Origin: Chamaea fasciata
Taxonomy: Eukaryota > Chordata > Aves > Passeriformes > Sylviidae
DNA length: 64,000 bases
NCBI GenBank assembly: GCA_029207755.1
Contig: JARCOQ010000010.1
Location: 1-64,000, forward strand
Direction of reading: 5' to 3'
Part shown: piece after piece, positions 49,761 to 62,315 of the stretch
Layout of the letters: the number at the start of each line of letters is the position of its first letter
Numbering within the stretch: position 1 is the stretch's first letter
Program-made: the position numbers and the translations under genes
The notes under the pieces: generated by a model
Told to the model about the DNA's origin: nothing
The model's input: the letters and a program-made list of their open reading frames with translations, nothing else
Database searches by the model: none

Positions 49761-50410
49761 TCAATAGGGTTCTGTATATTCCTCCAGGAGAGGCTGCAGC
49801 ACCTGGACCATGACCTCCCCATCTGGACCGCAGAGGCACAGGGCATACAAGATGCTGTTCTCTGCTCTCACTGCCAGCCACCGCTGGGACCCATAGATTG
49901 CCTCCAGCCTCTGGCGCAGCCAGGGCAGCATAGGGTCAAGAACATGCTCTTCTTTTTGGAAAAGTTCTGCCCAGACCTTGGCAGCAGGCTACCCACAGCC
50001 TCTGCCCCTGCAGGCCCCTGCTCAGCTGGGGAAGGCGTCCCTTGCACAGGAACCGCTCCTGGGCGCTGGCAGCTGTTTCCATCCAGGAGGCCAAGAGATC
50101 TTTCTGCCTCTCTCTTGGTCTCTGGTGATTCTCCCTGGGGTGTGATGACACACTCGAGGTATTTTTGTTCCCGCAGAGAAAACCTGACAGACTCTATCAA
50201 TCTTCTGCAGAGTGGGCACTCTGCTTTCTTCTCTGCCCAATGCAGCATGCAGCCCATGCAGAACTCATGGCCACAGGGTATGGCATAAGCAACACCCTCT
50301 TGCTCATCATGACAAATGGGGCAGCTGCACTCTGTCCCCATGGCTCTGTCTGTTCTCCATGGCAATTCAGGGAGTCCTGAGAAGCTGCTCCCCATCACTG
50401 GCACTACCAA
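49761..50410 (-). pseudogene. RING-finger pseudogene, unit 6
   Basis: Frame 50410-49868, identical, with the frame break near 49981. Confidence 0.75.
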
Positions 50411-51067
50411 AGAATCTCACACACTGCAACAAAATGGAGAAACCTTGGTCTCTTCCTGTCCCAAGGAGCAGATGAAAAAATGCCCAAGCCCCTGGACAAG
50501 GATATCCTCCTGACTCCTCAAGCCCTAATGACCTTCCCACTACCACCCTGGGGAGACTCAGCCTTCAAGGTCTTACAGGCATGCTTGACAGGCTGTGACT
50601 TTCCTGAGAGCGTGGAAAGATGGTCTCGGGCAGCTGAAATCGTGTAGGGTTGAGACTCCTGTCTGTGAAAAACAGGTGTTGGGATTAAGTGGTTCAACAA
50701 TTTGGAGGTCCTGAATTCTTAATTAAATCTCTGGAGGCTGGATTTTTCCTTTCTTTCTATCTTTTTTAAGTTCACTCTTGAATCAGAAAATGTTATTCAT
50801 TGAGTGCAGTTTTTATAAGGGGGAGGTTCTCTTCCAAAGTAAACGCTGTGGGCAAAAATTTAATATGGCCTTAGCAGGCACTGCGCACATCAGCTGGGTA
50901 TGCCGGTCAAGCATCACCTCTGCAGGTGATCTCTAGGGAAGAGTAGATGCGTGGCTTTGCTCCCCGCTGATGACTCTTAGGGGCTCTAAGAACCTATGCA
51001 CCCTTGATGACCAGAGCTGCATAAGATATTGCAAGACACTTAAAGAGCAGAATTGCCTTAAACACCA

Positions 51068-52819
51068 ATCACAGAACCACAGAATCGACTAGGTTGGAAA
51101 AAAACCCATCTGAGACCATTGAGTCAAACCTATGACTCAACACCACCTTGTCAACCAGACCACAGCACTAAAAGCCATGTGCTATCTTTGCTTAAAAACC
51201 TCCAGGTGACTCCACCGCCTCCCTGGGAAGCCTATTCCAATGCCCAAAATCACCCTTTCTGTGAAGAATCTTCTTCTCAATGTCCAGTCCCAACTTCCTG
51301 TGGTACAGCTTAAGACTTTGTCGGCTTCTCTTGCTGCTTGCCTGGGAGAAGAGACTGACCCCCACTGGGCTATACCCTCCTTTCGGGGACTTATAGAGGT
51401 TGGTACGCTCACCCCTGAGCCTTCTCTTCTCCAAGCTAAGCAACCCCAGCTCCCTCAGCTGCTCCTCATAAGACATGTGGCCCAGACCATTCACTATCCT
51501 TGTTGCCCTCCTCTGGACCCATTTGAGCATCTCAACGTCCTTCCTAAACTGAGGAGCCCAGAACTGGACGCAGCACTCAAGGTGCGGCCTCACCAGTGCT
51601 GACTACAGGGGAAGAATGACCTCCCCGCTCCTGCTGGCCACACCATTCCTGATCCAGGCCAGGGTGCCATTGGCCTTCTTGGCCACCAGAGCGCACTGCT
51701 GGCTCACGTTCAGCTGCTGTCTCCAGTACCCCCAGGTCCCTTTTCTGCCTGGGCACTGTCCAGCCACACCAACCCCAGCTTGTGGTGCTGCAGGGGCTTG
51801 CTGTGATTCAAAGGCACGACCTGGCACTTGGACTTGTGCAACCGCCCATTGTTGGATTCAGCACACCTATCCAGCCTGTCCAGGTCCCTCTGCAGAGTCC
51901 TCCTACCCTCTAACAGAGCAGTGCTTGCTCCCAGCTTGGTGTCATCTGCAAGGTGATCCCCTTGTCCGGATCATCAGTGAAGATATTTAAACAAGACTGG
52001 TCCCAACACAGACCCCTGGGGGGCTGCACTAAGTGACTAGCCCCCATCTGGATGCAGGACCATTCACCTCCAGTCTCTGGGCCTGGCCATCCAGCCAGTT
52101 CTGAACACGGCTCCTGCCCAAGCTGTGGGCTACCAGCTTTTCCAGGAGTGCCCTACGGGAGATGGGGTAAGAGGCTTTGCTGAAGGCCAGGTATACAACA
52201 TCCACAGCCTTCCCGTCATCCACCTGGCGGGTCAGCTGGTAACAAAGGGAGATCAGGTTGGTTAAAGCACAACCTGCCCCTCCTAAATCCCTGCTGGCTG
52301 GGTCTGATCCCTCAGCTGTCCTGCAGGTGCTGCGTTATCGCACTTAAGATGATCTCTTGTTTAACCTTACTGAGTACCAAGGTCAGGCTGACAGGCCTGT
52401 AGTTTCCCATGTGCTCCTTATGGCCCTTCTTATGGATGAGTATCACGTTGGCCAGCCCAGTCGTCTTGTTACCCAGGACTGAGGGTAAATGATGGAAAGC
52501 GTCTTGGTGAGGTCTTCTGCCATCTCCTGCACCACCCTACGATGAATCCTGTCTGGTCTCATCGACTTGTCAGCATCTAAGTGGCTCAGATGGTCACTAA
52601 CTACTTTCTCCTGGATAACAGGAGAGGCTGTTCTGTTCCCTGCTCCCCATCTACGAGTTCAGGAGGCCAGTTGCCTTGAGGACAACCCGTCTTTTTGTTG
52701 AAAACTGAAGCAAAGAAGATGCTAGGGACCTCAGCCTTTTCCTCATCTTTGCTAACTATATTCCCTCCCTTATGCAATAAAGATGAGAGGTTCTTTCCCC
52801 TCCAAGATGCATTAAGATT
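51068..52819 (-). mobile_element. CR1 LINE, unit 6
   Basis: Same insertion and breaks; G at 52161, plus a private change near 52796 (ttctttcccc). Confidence 0.93.
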
Positions 52820-54709
52820 ATTGAAAGGCTTTGCCCACTGTGACAAACTCTCCAAAGAAGCAACTGCTCATCGGCAGCAACTGAAGCTCCCCCTCCCTGA
52901 ACATGCCTCTGTGAAACTTGGGCTGTCAGTTAAGCCACCTGAGAGGAATGTGAGGTAGGATTGCATGCGCTCTCAGACTAGCAGGAGGAAAACGGATACT
53001 GGAGGAGCACTGATACTGGACAGAAAGAACCCACACTCAAAGCCAACAAAGCCACTCTGTTGAAAAGCAACTCTGAGTGGGTAACTGCAGCCAATGAGCA
53101 TTGATTCCTTTGTTGGCTAAAATGCCTAAATAGCAAAAAGGTTTGAATACCTGGGGGAACCACACCAGCAAGAAGACCAGGGTGAAGAAAAGATGCAAGA
53201 GGATGCTTTCTGGATCCAAGTGCGGTGATAGCTTTCTCCTTCAACTGTCTCACTCTTTCTCTCCCTCTGGCCCTCCTCTCTTTCCTATTTCTATCTCTCT
53301 ACCTCATGCTTACTGTTAAAGAAAATCCATGCTATTGACTTGGGCACATGCCTCTTACCTTCAGGTACAGGCATGTGCCAATAACCGGATCATAAAAGAC
53401 GTGCTGGTACAACAGACTGCTGCTGTGAGGGGGTGAGATGTGCAATTGATCCTTGGCCCAGGGATTGGCACTGGAGAAGGCAGATGCAGCTCTTCCCTTC
53501 CCTGGAGTGTTTGTGCATTGGTCTTACACGCCACTCCTATGTGGAAGGGAGCAACAGAGGTTCGTCGATGTTCACGGATGGAAAAGAATGGCAAAAAGCA
53601 AAAGGGTCCAAAAAAACCTCACCGCTTTTTATTAACAAACTACACACTCAGCATGGCAGTTGGTATATGTTTTGCCACTACCTTCTAATAATAAGACAGA
53701 AGACTAAAAGAAAAGAGGGAAGAAGAAGGGAAAGAGGAATCGGGTAGGAGAGGAAAGAAGATTAAAGTCCTGGGTCCAGCACCGATCCAGCCAACAGGTG
53801 TCCAGGGTCCTGAGAGAATGCCACCCGGCCTCTGTGGTGGTACATTTTTCTAGGTAAGTTTTCCCCATTCTGGGATTCGGTTCCTCACTCTTTGTACAAA
53901 TGAGTTGGCATGTGCAGCCTAGTATTCTAGACTTTTCTGGAAATGGGCTGGGGGGCTTTGGGTTTGTTTTCTTTTTTTTTTGTGGTCTTGATTCTCCATC
54001 TATTGGTCTTGCTTGCTCCTTGACCCCACTCCTGCACTTAAGCTGTTTATGTTGTGTGGTCACTACAGACTGGAAGAGGAACTTCAGCTCCAGAATGGGG
54101 CTGGCCTACGTTCAGTACAGCTCCCCTTTCCAGGCACATGCTGTTATAACTCGTTTGCTTGATGGCTGTTGGTGTACAGGGCATAGCAGTGCATGAACTC
54201 TTTACTGCTTAGGTTTCTACATGGGCCAAAAAACCCAGTTGCCATCTGATGGGGACAAAAACCATCCTTAGGGCACAGAGGAGAATGAAGGGCTTCACAT
54301 TTTTGATGACAGGGCAACATCTGCACCCTTCTTTTCTTTTCTCTTGTTTTCCTAGTGTTGTGTTTCTTGAACTTGTTTTTGCAAACTTAAGGTGCCAGAT
54401 GCTACTCTTCCGCTGTAGATGTACCAATAGCTGTGGGGAAGGCATTGATCTGTACGGAAGGGAGTGTGAAGCCAAATTCTTCCTAGATGAGTGTGAAGGG
54501 ATCCCTGAGTTCAGGGCTGCTTGGGCAAAATCAAGCCAGCGGGAGTTTAGAGAATTTGGATGCAAATTTGTCGCAGAGCAGAAAATACAGATCTCCTTTT
54601 GAGTTTGCTTCCAATTTAATTCCGTTTAATGCAATTCAAATTAATAGAACTCAGAAGGAAAGGGTTGTGGTCTACTATAGCCTGAACTGCAGCTGGTCCA
54701 TTTTGCCGT

Positions 54710-56969
54710 TCAAACAATTTTTCCCTTTAGGTACAGCAAGATCTCCTTCAGCAGATTAAAGAATTGGAGCAGCTTTGCCCGAGGAACTGGACAGGGTTGA
54801 GTTGGTCTTGGAGGTAGTGTCTGCAGGGGGGTTGAGGTGTAGGCTGGTGCTGGCGTAATTCCTGGTACTGGCCTTCTTCCCACTGTAGTCCGGATCCAGT
54901 CGTAGTAGTACTGAGTGGAGCTGGAGACTGCAGGCCGTTTAGGTCTAGCACAGCCTACTCCCCAGCTGGTCACACCAATTTGCCAGAAGAAGCCGGCATG
55001 CTTATCTTGGCAGACAAGAGGCCCCCCGCTGTCACCCTGGAGCAGATCAGAGAGGATTAAGGTGCCTCTGTGTGCCCCTGTCAGCAGTCGGAGTTGGTTG
55101 CTTTACTCTCTTCAGCCCCTGCCAGAAGAACTGGACTCCTGGCTGAGCAAGGCCCTGCTCAAGTGCTGGAACCTGTAGAACCTCAGCACCCTTGGGAGCA
55201 GGTTGGGGGCCTGTCAGGTGAGGCTCTCCGTCTCCCCTGTGCTTGGATGCTTCAGGGTTAGCATCTGGACCCCACAGAGCAAGGACCCACGGATGGGAAA
55301 GGGGGCAGAAGCTTCAGCGACAGTGCAGAGCTGGGGCTGGGAGAGCAACTGGTCAGGGAAAGCACACGCTGGGCTGTGCTTGGGTGGTGGGATGAGGCTG
55401 CCTACACTGCTGGGGGCTGGGGGACTCGGCATGCTCCTACCTGGCAGGTGCCAACGCCACCCTGGCCAGCACACACGTGGAAGTCATAGATGTACCCATG
55501 CAGCCACTCACTACTGTTGCAGAGCTGGTTAGGGACCACTTGCACCTTGGCCTGCTGCAGGATATCTCTACCTGAAGCTGTGAGCAGAGAAAGGAATGAG
55601 CTCCCAGCAGCTCTTTGCCCGTGTGTTGAAGTTTTTCCCTAGAGGCTTGCTGGCCTCTAGAGAGGTGTTGGGAGTGCTGTGTCGCTGCTGTGTGGCATTG
55701 GGCAGCAGGCCAGGCCAGAGGCATATGTCCCACGGCCTAACTCTGCTGTCAGGAAGGCCCAGCCGTCTCTCCCTGGTGGGCCAAGCTTGCCCTCAGGGTC
55801 CAGATCCTTTATGGGAACTCACTCACATTTCACGATTCTGTCACCCCAGCCAGCAACGTAACAGTTTTTCAGCTCCGACACTTTCACTGCAGGACCAGGC
55901 AGGCAGGCGGTCTGAATGGTGGAGCTGCACTGGACTGGCCGATCCAGTTCCAGCAAGGCGATGTCGTTATACTCAAGGTCAGGGATGTATTTTTCATGAA
56001 TAATCAGCCGCTTAATCCGGCGCACTTCCACACCAGGGCCCGACTGGCCCAACGAGGTGGCCCCAAGAACGATGGCCCACTCGCTGATGGGACTGGAAGG
56101 CAGATGGAGAGAGGGGTGAGGGCGAGTAGAATCACGTGCTGTAACACCCCAGCCCTTCCTGCCTTCTGCTTCCTGAGGCAGAGAGGAAAACAGCACTCCA
56201 CAGAGTGAAAGTAGGCTTGAGCTATATTGAGCTGCAGGCTGCTAGGAAGCGGTGGCATGAACCCAGTCGTCTCCCTGAGCAGTCTCTCAGCTGGGCCCTG
56301 CAATGTCCTGGCACTAGGCACATGCAAGGAAATGGGATGGGAATAGCATGCACTGGTGGTGCGGGGATATCCCTGTGCCCAGGTCCTCCTTACTTTGTGA
56401 TGTTGACAAAGCAGTGGGCAGCTGAGAGCAGCCACTTTGCGCTGATGAGGGTCCCTCCACAGATATGCACAGATACCGGTGGTTTCCAGACGCAGCGGAT
56501 ACTGGCGATCCCAGCCCAGGCCCCAGACCCTGGCATGACATCTGTGCCACCCACAACGCGTGATGAGCTGAAGGTAGTACCCATGGGGCGCAGCCCACAA
56601 GTCTGTCTGAAAGCAGAAAGTCGTTAGTGTCCCATGAGAAGGCCTGCTGCTGTGCTGAAGGTCAGCCAGCATCCCTCCTCACAAGGCTCTGGTTGCAAAG
56701 CCAGCGGGGAGCTGCCTGGCATGTCCACATGTTTGCCCATTTCTGCTTTAGCCCCTTAGACAACTGGTGCCAGCAGCCTGGCCAGTGGTGATAAACGGAG
56801 ACTCCCACCTACTTTGGGAACTGCTGTGGCCACAGGTGGCAAGCGGGCGCCCACAGGGAAGCCCCTAAGCCTTTGCCTGCGCCCCCGAAGAGCCTGAGGC
56901 TACTTACCCACAGGCGCCATGTGCAGGCCCGCACAGAGCCAGTAGGATGAGGATGCACAACAAAATCAT
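54710..56969 (-). CDS. Acrosin-like serine protease, copy 6
   Basis: Exons 56969-56908, 56606-56394, 56092-55827, 55571-55441 and 55036-54710. One synonymous change: Arg27 in the light-chain segment is CGC instead of CGG (56588). The intron 1 variant returns to the copy 1/2 state. The protein is identical to the other copies, and this is the last complete gene in the window. Confidence 0.92.
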
Positions 56970-57166
56970 TGCCGTCACAGCTGCAAGTCAGCTGCAAGGA
57001 GAGAGAGCTTGACACCTCCAGGGCAGCTGCCAACGTAATGCCAACAGAATTTGCATTGCCGCAGTGCCCTCGGCCCTAGGCCTGATGTCACAGAGGGACT
57101 GGTTCCATGTTCCAGACACGGTGCTGGCCGCTGCAGGCAGGGGGGAAGGGCAATTTAGAGGCCTAA
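56970..57166 (-). promoter_or_regulatory. Proximal promoter/5' region of protease copy 6
   Basis: Octamer at 57056-57049 and CRE-like site at 57090-57083, both unchanged. The CR1 relic starts at 57167. Confidence 0.4.
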
Positions 57167-57409
57167 AACCACAGAAAGGTCTGGATTGGAAGGTACCTTA
57201 AGGACTGACTAGTTTCAAACCCCAACCATGCACACAGAGGCCTTCCACTACACCAGGTTGCTCAGAGTCCCATCCAAGCTGGCCTCAAATGGTGAAAGGA
57301 ATGGGGCATCCACAGCTTCTCTGGGAAACATGTGCCACTCTTGTGCTAATGACACAAGATTTTGCTTGACATCCAAAACTACAGAATTGGCAGTAACAAC
57401 AATTCAAAG
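57167..57409 (-). mobile_element. CR1 3' fragment (short), unit 7
   Basis: Same insertion; I see no difference from the unit 3 copy. Confidence 0.75.
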
Positions 57410-59256
57410 CAACACACATTCTGATTTTTAAAAAGTTTGTGACATTGCAGGACTACTACTGTAGCAATCCACATCACTCACTAATCTCCTTGGGGCTATA
57501 TGGGCACTGCATAAGATCTTCTTCAGGCTAGCTGTGCTAGCCGTTCTGAGAGAAAGGGGCATTGTTTAGCAAGACCGCCTTTTTCCAGACCTTTTGTGAC
57601 TTTTTTTCTTTTTCCTTTTTTCTTTTTTTTTTTTTTTTTTTTAAATTTAAGGCCATTTAAGCGCATAATTTAGCTAAATGCATCTTCCTTAGAGGGATCC
57701 TGCCTTTAAAAATGGAAGTGTGGGAGAAGAAAGCAGTCTATCCTTATGCAGAGGTGAAACAGGTGTTTCTCTTCCATGGCTCTGGGCAAGCCTGCACACA
57801 CCTAAGGGTAAGGGCCTAGCCCAGTGTTTATGGCTGACCTGGTACACCCCTGATGCCCGCTTTGACTGTGAGCATGATAGTCACAGTAACAGGATGGAGT
57901 TTTGTCTTCTAATCCCAGGTGGGTAGAACTCATCCTCAGGACCACGTAGGATGACCAACACATCCTTCATGACTCGTTCTCTAGGCTGGATGAGATCTGT
58001 ATGAAAGAGGCTGAAGATGCCGAGTGCAAAGAAATGGCAAGGTAAATCCCTGCTGCCGGCTGCGATGGGAGAGAAGTACCCATGCTGGCAATACCCTCGG
58101 GCTCTGCCTTCTGCTCTCTGGAACACTTTCTGCAGCTGCTGATGGAAGCAGCCTTCTCCTCTTGCCAGCCCAGAGCTTTAGCAATGCAATTGGAGACCTG
58201 GAGCTGAAGAGGAGATGAATGACAGTATCAAGTGAAGGATCATGCCCTATGTGGCTACTCTCTCCTTGCACAGCCTCTGAACTGAGGAGCTGCACCACAA
58301 ATGAAAGGATGCTGCTGGACAATTGTGCCAACAGCATCAAAGACACTGAAGGTAACGCGGGAGCCACATCCCTCCGGGAGTGGCCGAGCTTGGTTTGTCA
58401 CATGGCCCTTCACTCCCAAATCAACCTTGCCCCGAAGATGCATCCTTTTTCACAAGTCCCATTGGATCTTTAAATTCTGTAGTCGTCATCTCTCTAGTAT
58501 TGCGAAGGCTGGCTCATTAAGTCAATTCCTAAGGCATCCGAGGAAACATTCGCTTACCACACTTCAGCCTATTAGTCGGCATTTTGTACAGACCCTAACA
58601 CTTGGTGGCCTACAGCTGGTAGTCTCGTTTCTTAGGTACTGCTTAGTTATACAAAGAATTCCATAGTCCTGCATTACCTGGGTTAGTTGGAACAGTTCAA
58701 GTTTTTGTCCTGCACCTATGGCTAAGCTTAACTAGCCAGAATAGCTGGGCATGCTCACACGAGCGACACCCAAGGTTTTCTGCCTCTCATGCTGGAGTGG
58801 CAGTCCTCACCTTCCCTTGGAGGCTTTCTCATAGCCCTCCTAACACTGGGGTTTCTGCTCTTTGTCTTGCACTGACACCTCATCCTTTTCTTGACCCTCA
58901 CCCTGCCTTAAGCCCATGTCCAGCATGAGCCTTGCCAGCCAAGGCTGTCTACCTTGCACCGGGTCTTAGCCATTTCAGTCTTCATCAATTCCCAAGACAT
59001 TCAAAAAACGGGAGAATTGTATTGATGCGTTTCTCATGGAAGGAGGAGATGACTCCAGTACAACTTATGAATAGGGGTGGAGACTCCCTAACAGAAAAAC
59101 AATTTTACAACCTCTACTACTGACAGAACAGAAGTATGCATATGCAACAAACGGTCAAATGCAGAAAAACTCCCCAACTTTCCAGATTTTCTTGGTACAC
59201 TTTCCTGTCTCAAACTCAGCTCTATGTTATTGCTTCATAGTTATTCCTAAAGCATT

Positions 59257-59906
59257 TCAATAGGGTTCTGTATATTCCTCCAGGAGAGGCTGCAGCACCT
59301 GGACCATGACCTCCCCATCTGGACCGCAGAGGCACAGGGCATACAAGATGCTGTTCTCTGCTCTCACTGCCAGCCACCGCTGGGACCCATAGATTGCCTC
59401 CAGCCTCTGGCGCAGCCAGGGCAGCATAGGGTCAAGAACATGCTCTTCTTTTTGGAAAAGTTCTGCCCAGACCTTGGCAGCAGGCTACCCACAGCCTCTG
59501 CCCCTGCAGGCCCCTGCTCAGCTGGGGAAGGCGTCCCTTGCACAGGAACCGCTCCTGGGCGCTGGCAGCTGTTTCCATCCAGGAGGCCAAGAGATCTTTC
59601 TGCCTCTCTCTTGGTCTCTGGTGATTCTCCCTGGGGTGTGATGACACACTCGAGGTATTTTTGTTCCCGCAGAGAAAACCTGACAGACTCTATCAATCTT
59701 CTGCAGAGTGGGCACTCTGCTTTCTTCTCTGCCCAATGCAGCATGCAGCCCATGCAGAACTCATGGCCACAGGGTATGGCATAAGCAACACCCTCTTGCT
59801 CATCATGACAAATGGGGCAGCTGCACTCTGTCCCCATGGCTCTGTCTGTTCTCCATGGCAATTCAGGGAGTCCTGAGAAGCTGCTCCCCATCACTGGCAC
59901 TACCAA
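59257..59906 (-). pseudogene. RING-finger pseudogene, unit 7
   Basis: Frame 59906-59364, identical, with the frame break near 59477. Confidence 0.75.
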
Positions 59907-60563
59907 AGAATCTCACACACTGCAACAAAATGGAGAAACCTTGGTCTCTTCCTGTCCCAAGGAGCAGATGAAAAAATGCCCAAGCCCCTGGACAAGGATA
60001 TCCTCCTGACTCCTCAAGCCCTAATGACCTTCCCACTACCACCCTGGGGAGACTCAGCCTTCAAGGTCTTACAGGCATGCTTGACAGGCTGTGACTTTCC
60101 TGAGAGCGTGGAAAGATGGTCTCGGACAGCTGAAATCGTGTAGGGTTGAGACTCCTGTCTGTGAAAAACAGGTGTTGGGATTAAGTGGTTCAACAATTTG
60201 GAGGTCCTGAATTCTTAATTAAATCTCTGGAGGCTGGATTTTTCCTTTCTTTCTATCTTTTTTAAGTTCACTCTTGAATCAGAAAATGTTATTCATTGAG
60301 TGCAGTTTTTATAAGGGGGAGGTTCTCTTCCAAAGTAAACGCTGTGGGCAAAAATTTAATATGGCCTTAGCAGGCACTGCGCACATCAGCTGGGTATGCC
60401 GGTCAAGCATCACCTCTGCAGGTGATCTCTAGGGAAGAGTAGATGCGTGGCTTTGCTCCCCGCTGATGACTCTTAGGGGCTCTAAGAACCTATGCACCCT
60501 TGATGACCAGAGCTGCATAAGATATTGCAAGACACTTAAAGAGCAGAATTGCCTTAAACACCA

Positions 60564-62315
60564 ATCACAGAACCACAGAATCGACTAGGTTGGAAAAAAA
60601 CCCATCTGAGACCATTGAGTCAAACCTATGACTCAACACCACCTTGTCAACCAGACCACAGCACTAAAAGCCATGTGCTATCTTTGCTTAAAAACCTCCA
60701 GGTGACTCCACCGCCTCCCTGGGAAGCCTATTCCAATGCCCAAAATCACCCTTTCTGTGAAGAATCTTCTTCTCAATGTCCAGTCCCAACTTCCTGTGGT
60801 ACAGCTTAAGACTTTGTCGGCTTCTCTTGCTGCTTGCCTGGGAGAAGAGACTGACCCCCACTGGGCTATACCCTCCTTTCGGGGACTTATAGAGGTTGGT
60901 ACGCTCACCCCTGAGCCTTCTCTTCTCCAAGCTAAGCAACCCCAGCTCCCTCAGCTGCTCCTCATAAGACATGTGGCCCAGACCATTCACTATCCTTGTT
61001 GCCCTCCTCTGGACCCATTTGAGCATCTCAACGTCCTTCCTAAACTGAGGAGCCCAGAACTGGACGCAGCACTCAAGGTGCGGCCTCACCAGTGCTGACT
61101 ACAGGGGAAGAATGACCTCCCCGCTCCTGCTGGCCACACCATTCCTGATCCAGGCCAGGGTGCCATTGGCCTTCTTGGCCACCAGAGCGCACTGCTGGCT
61201 CACGTTCAGCTGCTGTCTCCAGTACCCCCAGGTCCCTTTTCTGCCTGGGCACTGTCCAGCCACACCAACCCCAGCTTGTGGTGCTGCAGGGGCTTGCTGT
61301 GATTCAAAGGCACGACCTGGCACTTGGACTTGTGCAACCGCCCATTGTTGGATTCAGCACACCTATCCAGCCTGTCCAGGTCCCTCTGCAGAGTCCTCCT
61401 ACCCTCTAACAGAGCAGTGCTTGCTCCCAGCTTGGTGTCATCTGCAAGGTGATCCCCTTGTCCGGATCATCAGTGAAGATATTTAAACAAGACTGGTCCC
61501 AACACAGACCCCTGGGGGGCTGCACTAAGTGACTAGCCCCCATCTGGATGCAGGACCATTCACCTCCAGTCTCTGGGCCTGGCCATCCAGCCAGTTCTGA
61601 ACACGGCTCCTGCCCAAGCTGTGGGCTACCAGCTTTTCCAGGAGTGCCCTACGGGACATGGGGTAAGAGGCTTTGCTGAAGGCCAGGTATACAACATCCA
61701 CAGCCTTCCCGTCATCCACCTGGCGGGTCAGCTGGTAACAAAGGGAGATCAGGTTGGTTAAAGCACAACCTGCCCCTCCTAAATCCCTGCTGGCTGGGTC
61801 TGATCCCTCAGCTGTCCTGCAGGTGCTGCGTTATCGCACTTAAGATGATCTCTTGTTTAACCTTACTGAGTACCAAGGTCAGGCTGACAGGCCTGTAGTT
61901 TCCCATGTGCTCCTTATGGCCCTTCTTATGGATGAGTATCACGTTGGCCAGCCCAGTCGTCTTGTTACCCAGGACTGAGGGTAAATGATGGAAAGCGTCT
62001 TGGTGAGGTCTTCTGCCATCTCCTGCACCACCCTACGATGAATCCTGTCTGGTCTCATCGACTTGTCAGCATCTAAGTGGCTCAGATGGTCACTAACTAC
62101 TTTCTCCTGGATAACAGGAGAGGCTGTTCTGTTCCCTGCTCCCCATCTACGAGTTCAGGAGGCCAGTTGCCTTGAGGACAACCCGTCTTTTTGTTGAAAA
62201 CTGAAGCAAAGAAGATGCTAGGGACCTCAGCCTTTTCCTCATCTTTGCTAACTATATTCCCTCCCTTATGCAATAAAGATGAGAGGTTCTTGCCCCTCCA
62301 AGATGCATTAAGATT
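60564..62315 (-). mobile_element. CR1 LINE, unit 7
   Basis: Same insertion and breaks; C at 61657, back to the state of units 1-3. Confidence 0.93.

Larger units (their letters stand above)
47475..56969. repeat. Array unit 6
   Basis: Full 9,495-bp unit. It shares C/G at unit positions 3430/3432 with unit 7, G at 4687 with units 4 and 5, T at 6879 with unit 5, and C at 9406 with units 1 and 2. Private changes include a synonymous change in protease codon 27 at 56588. Confidence 0.95.
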
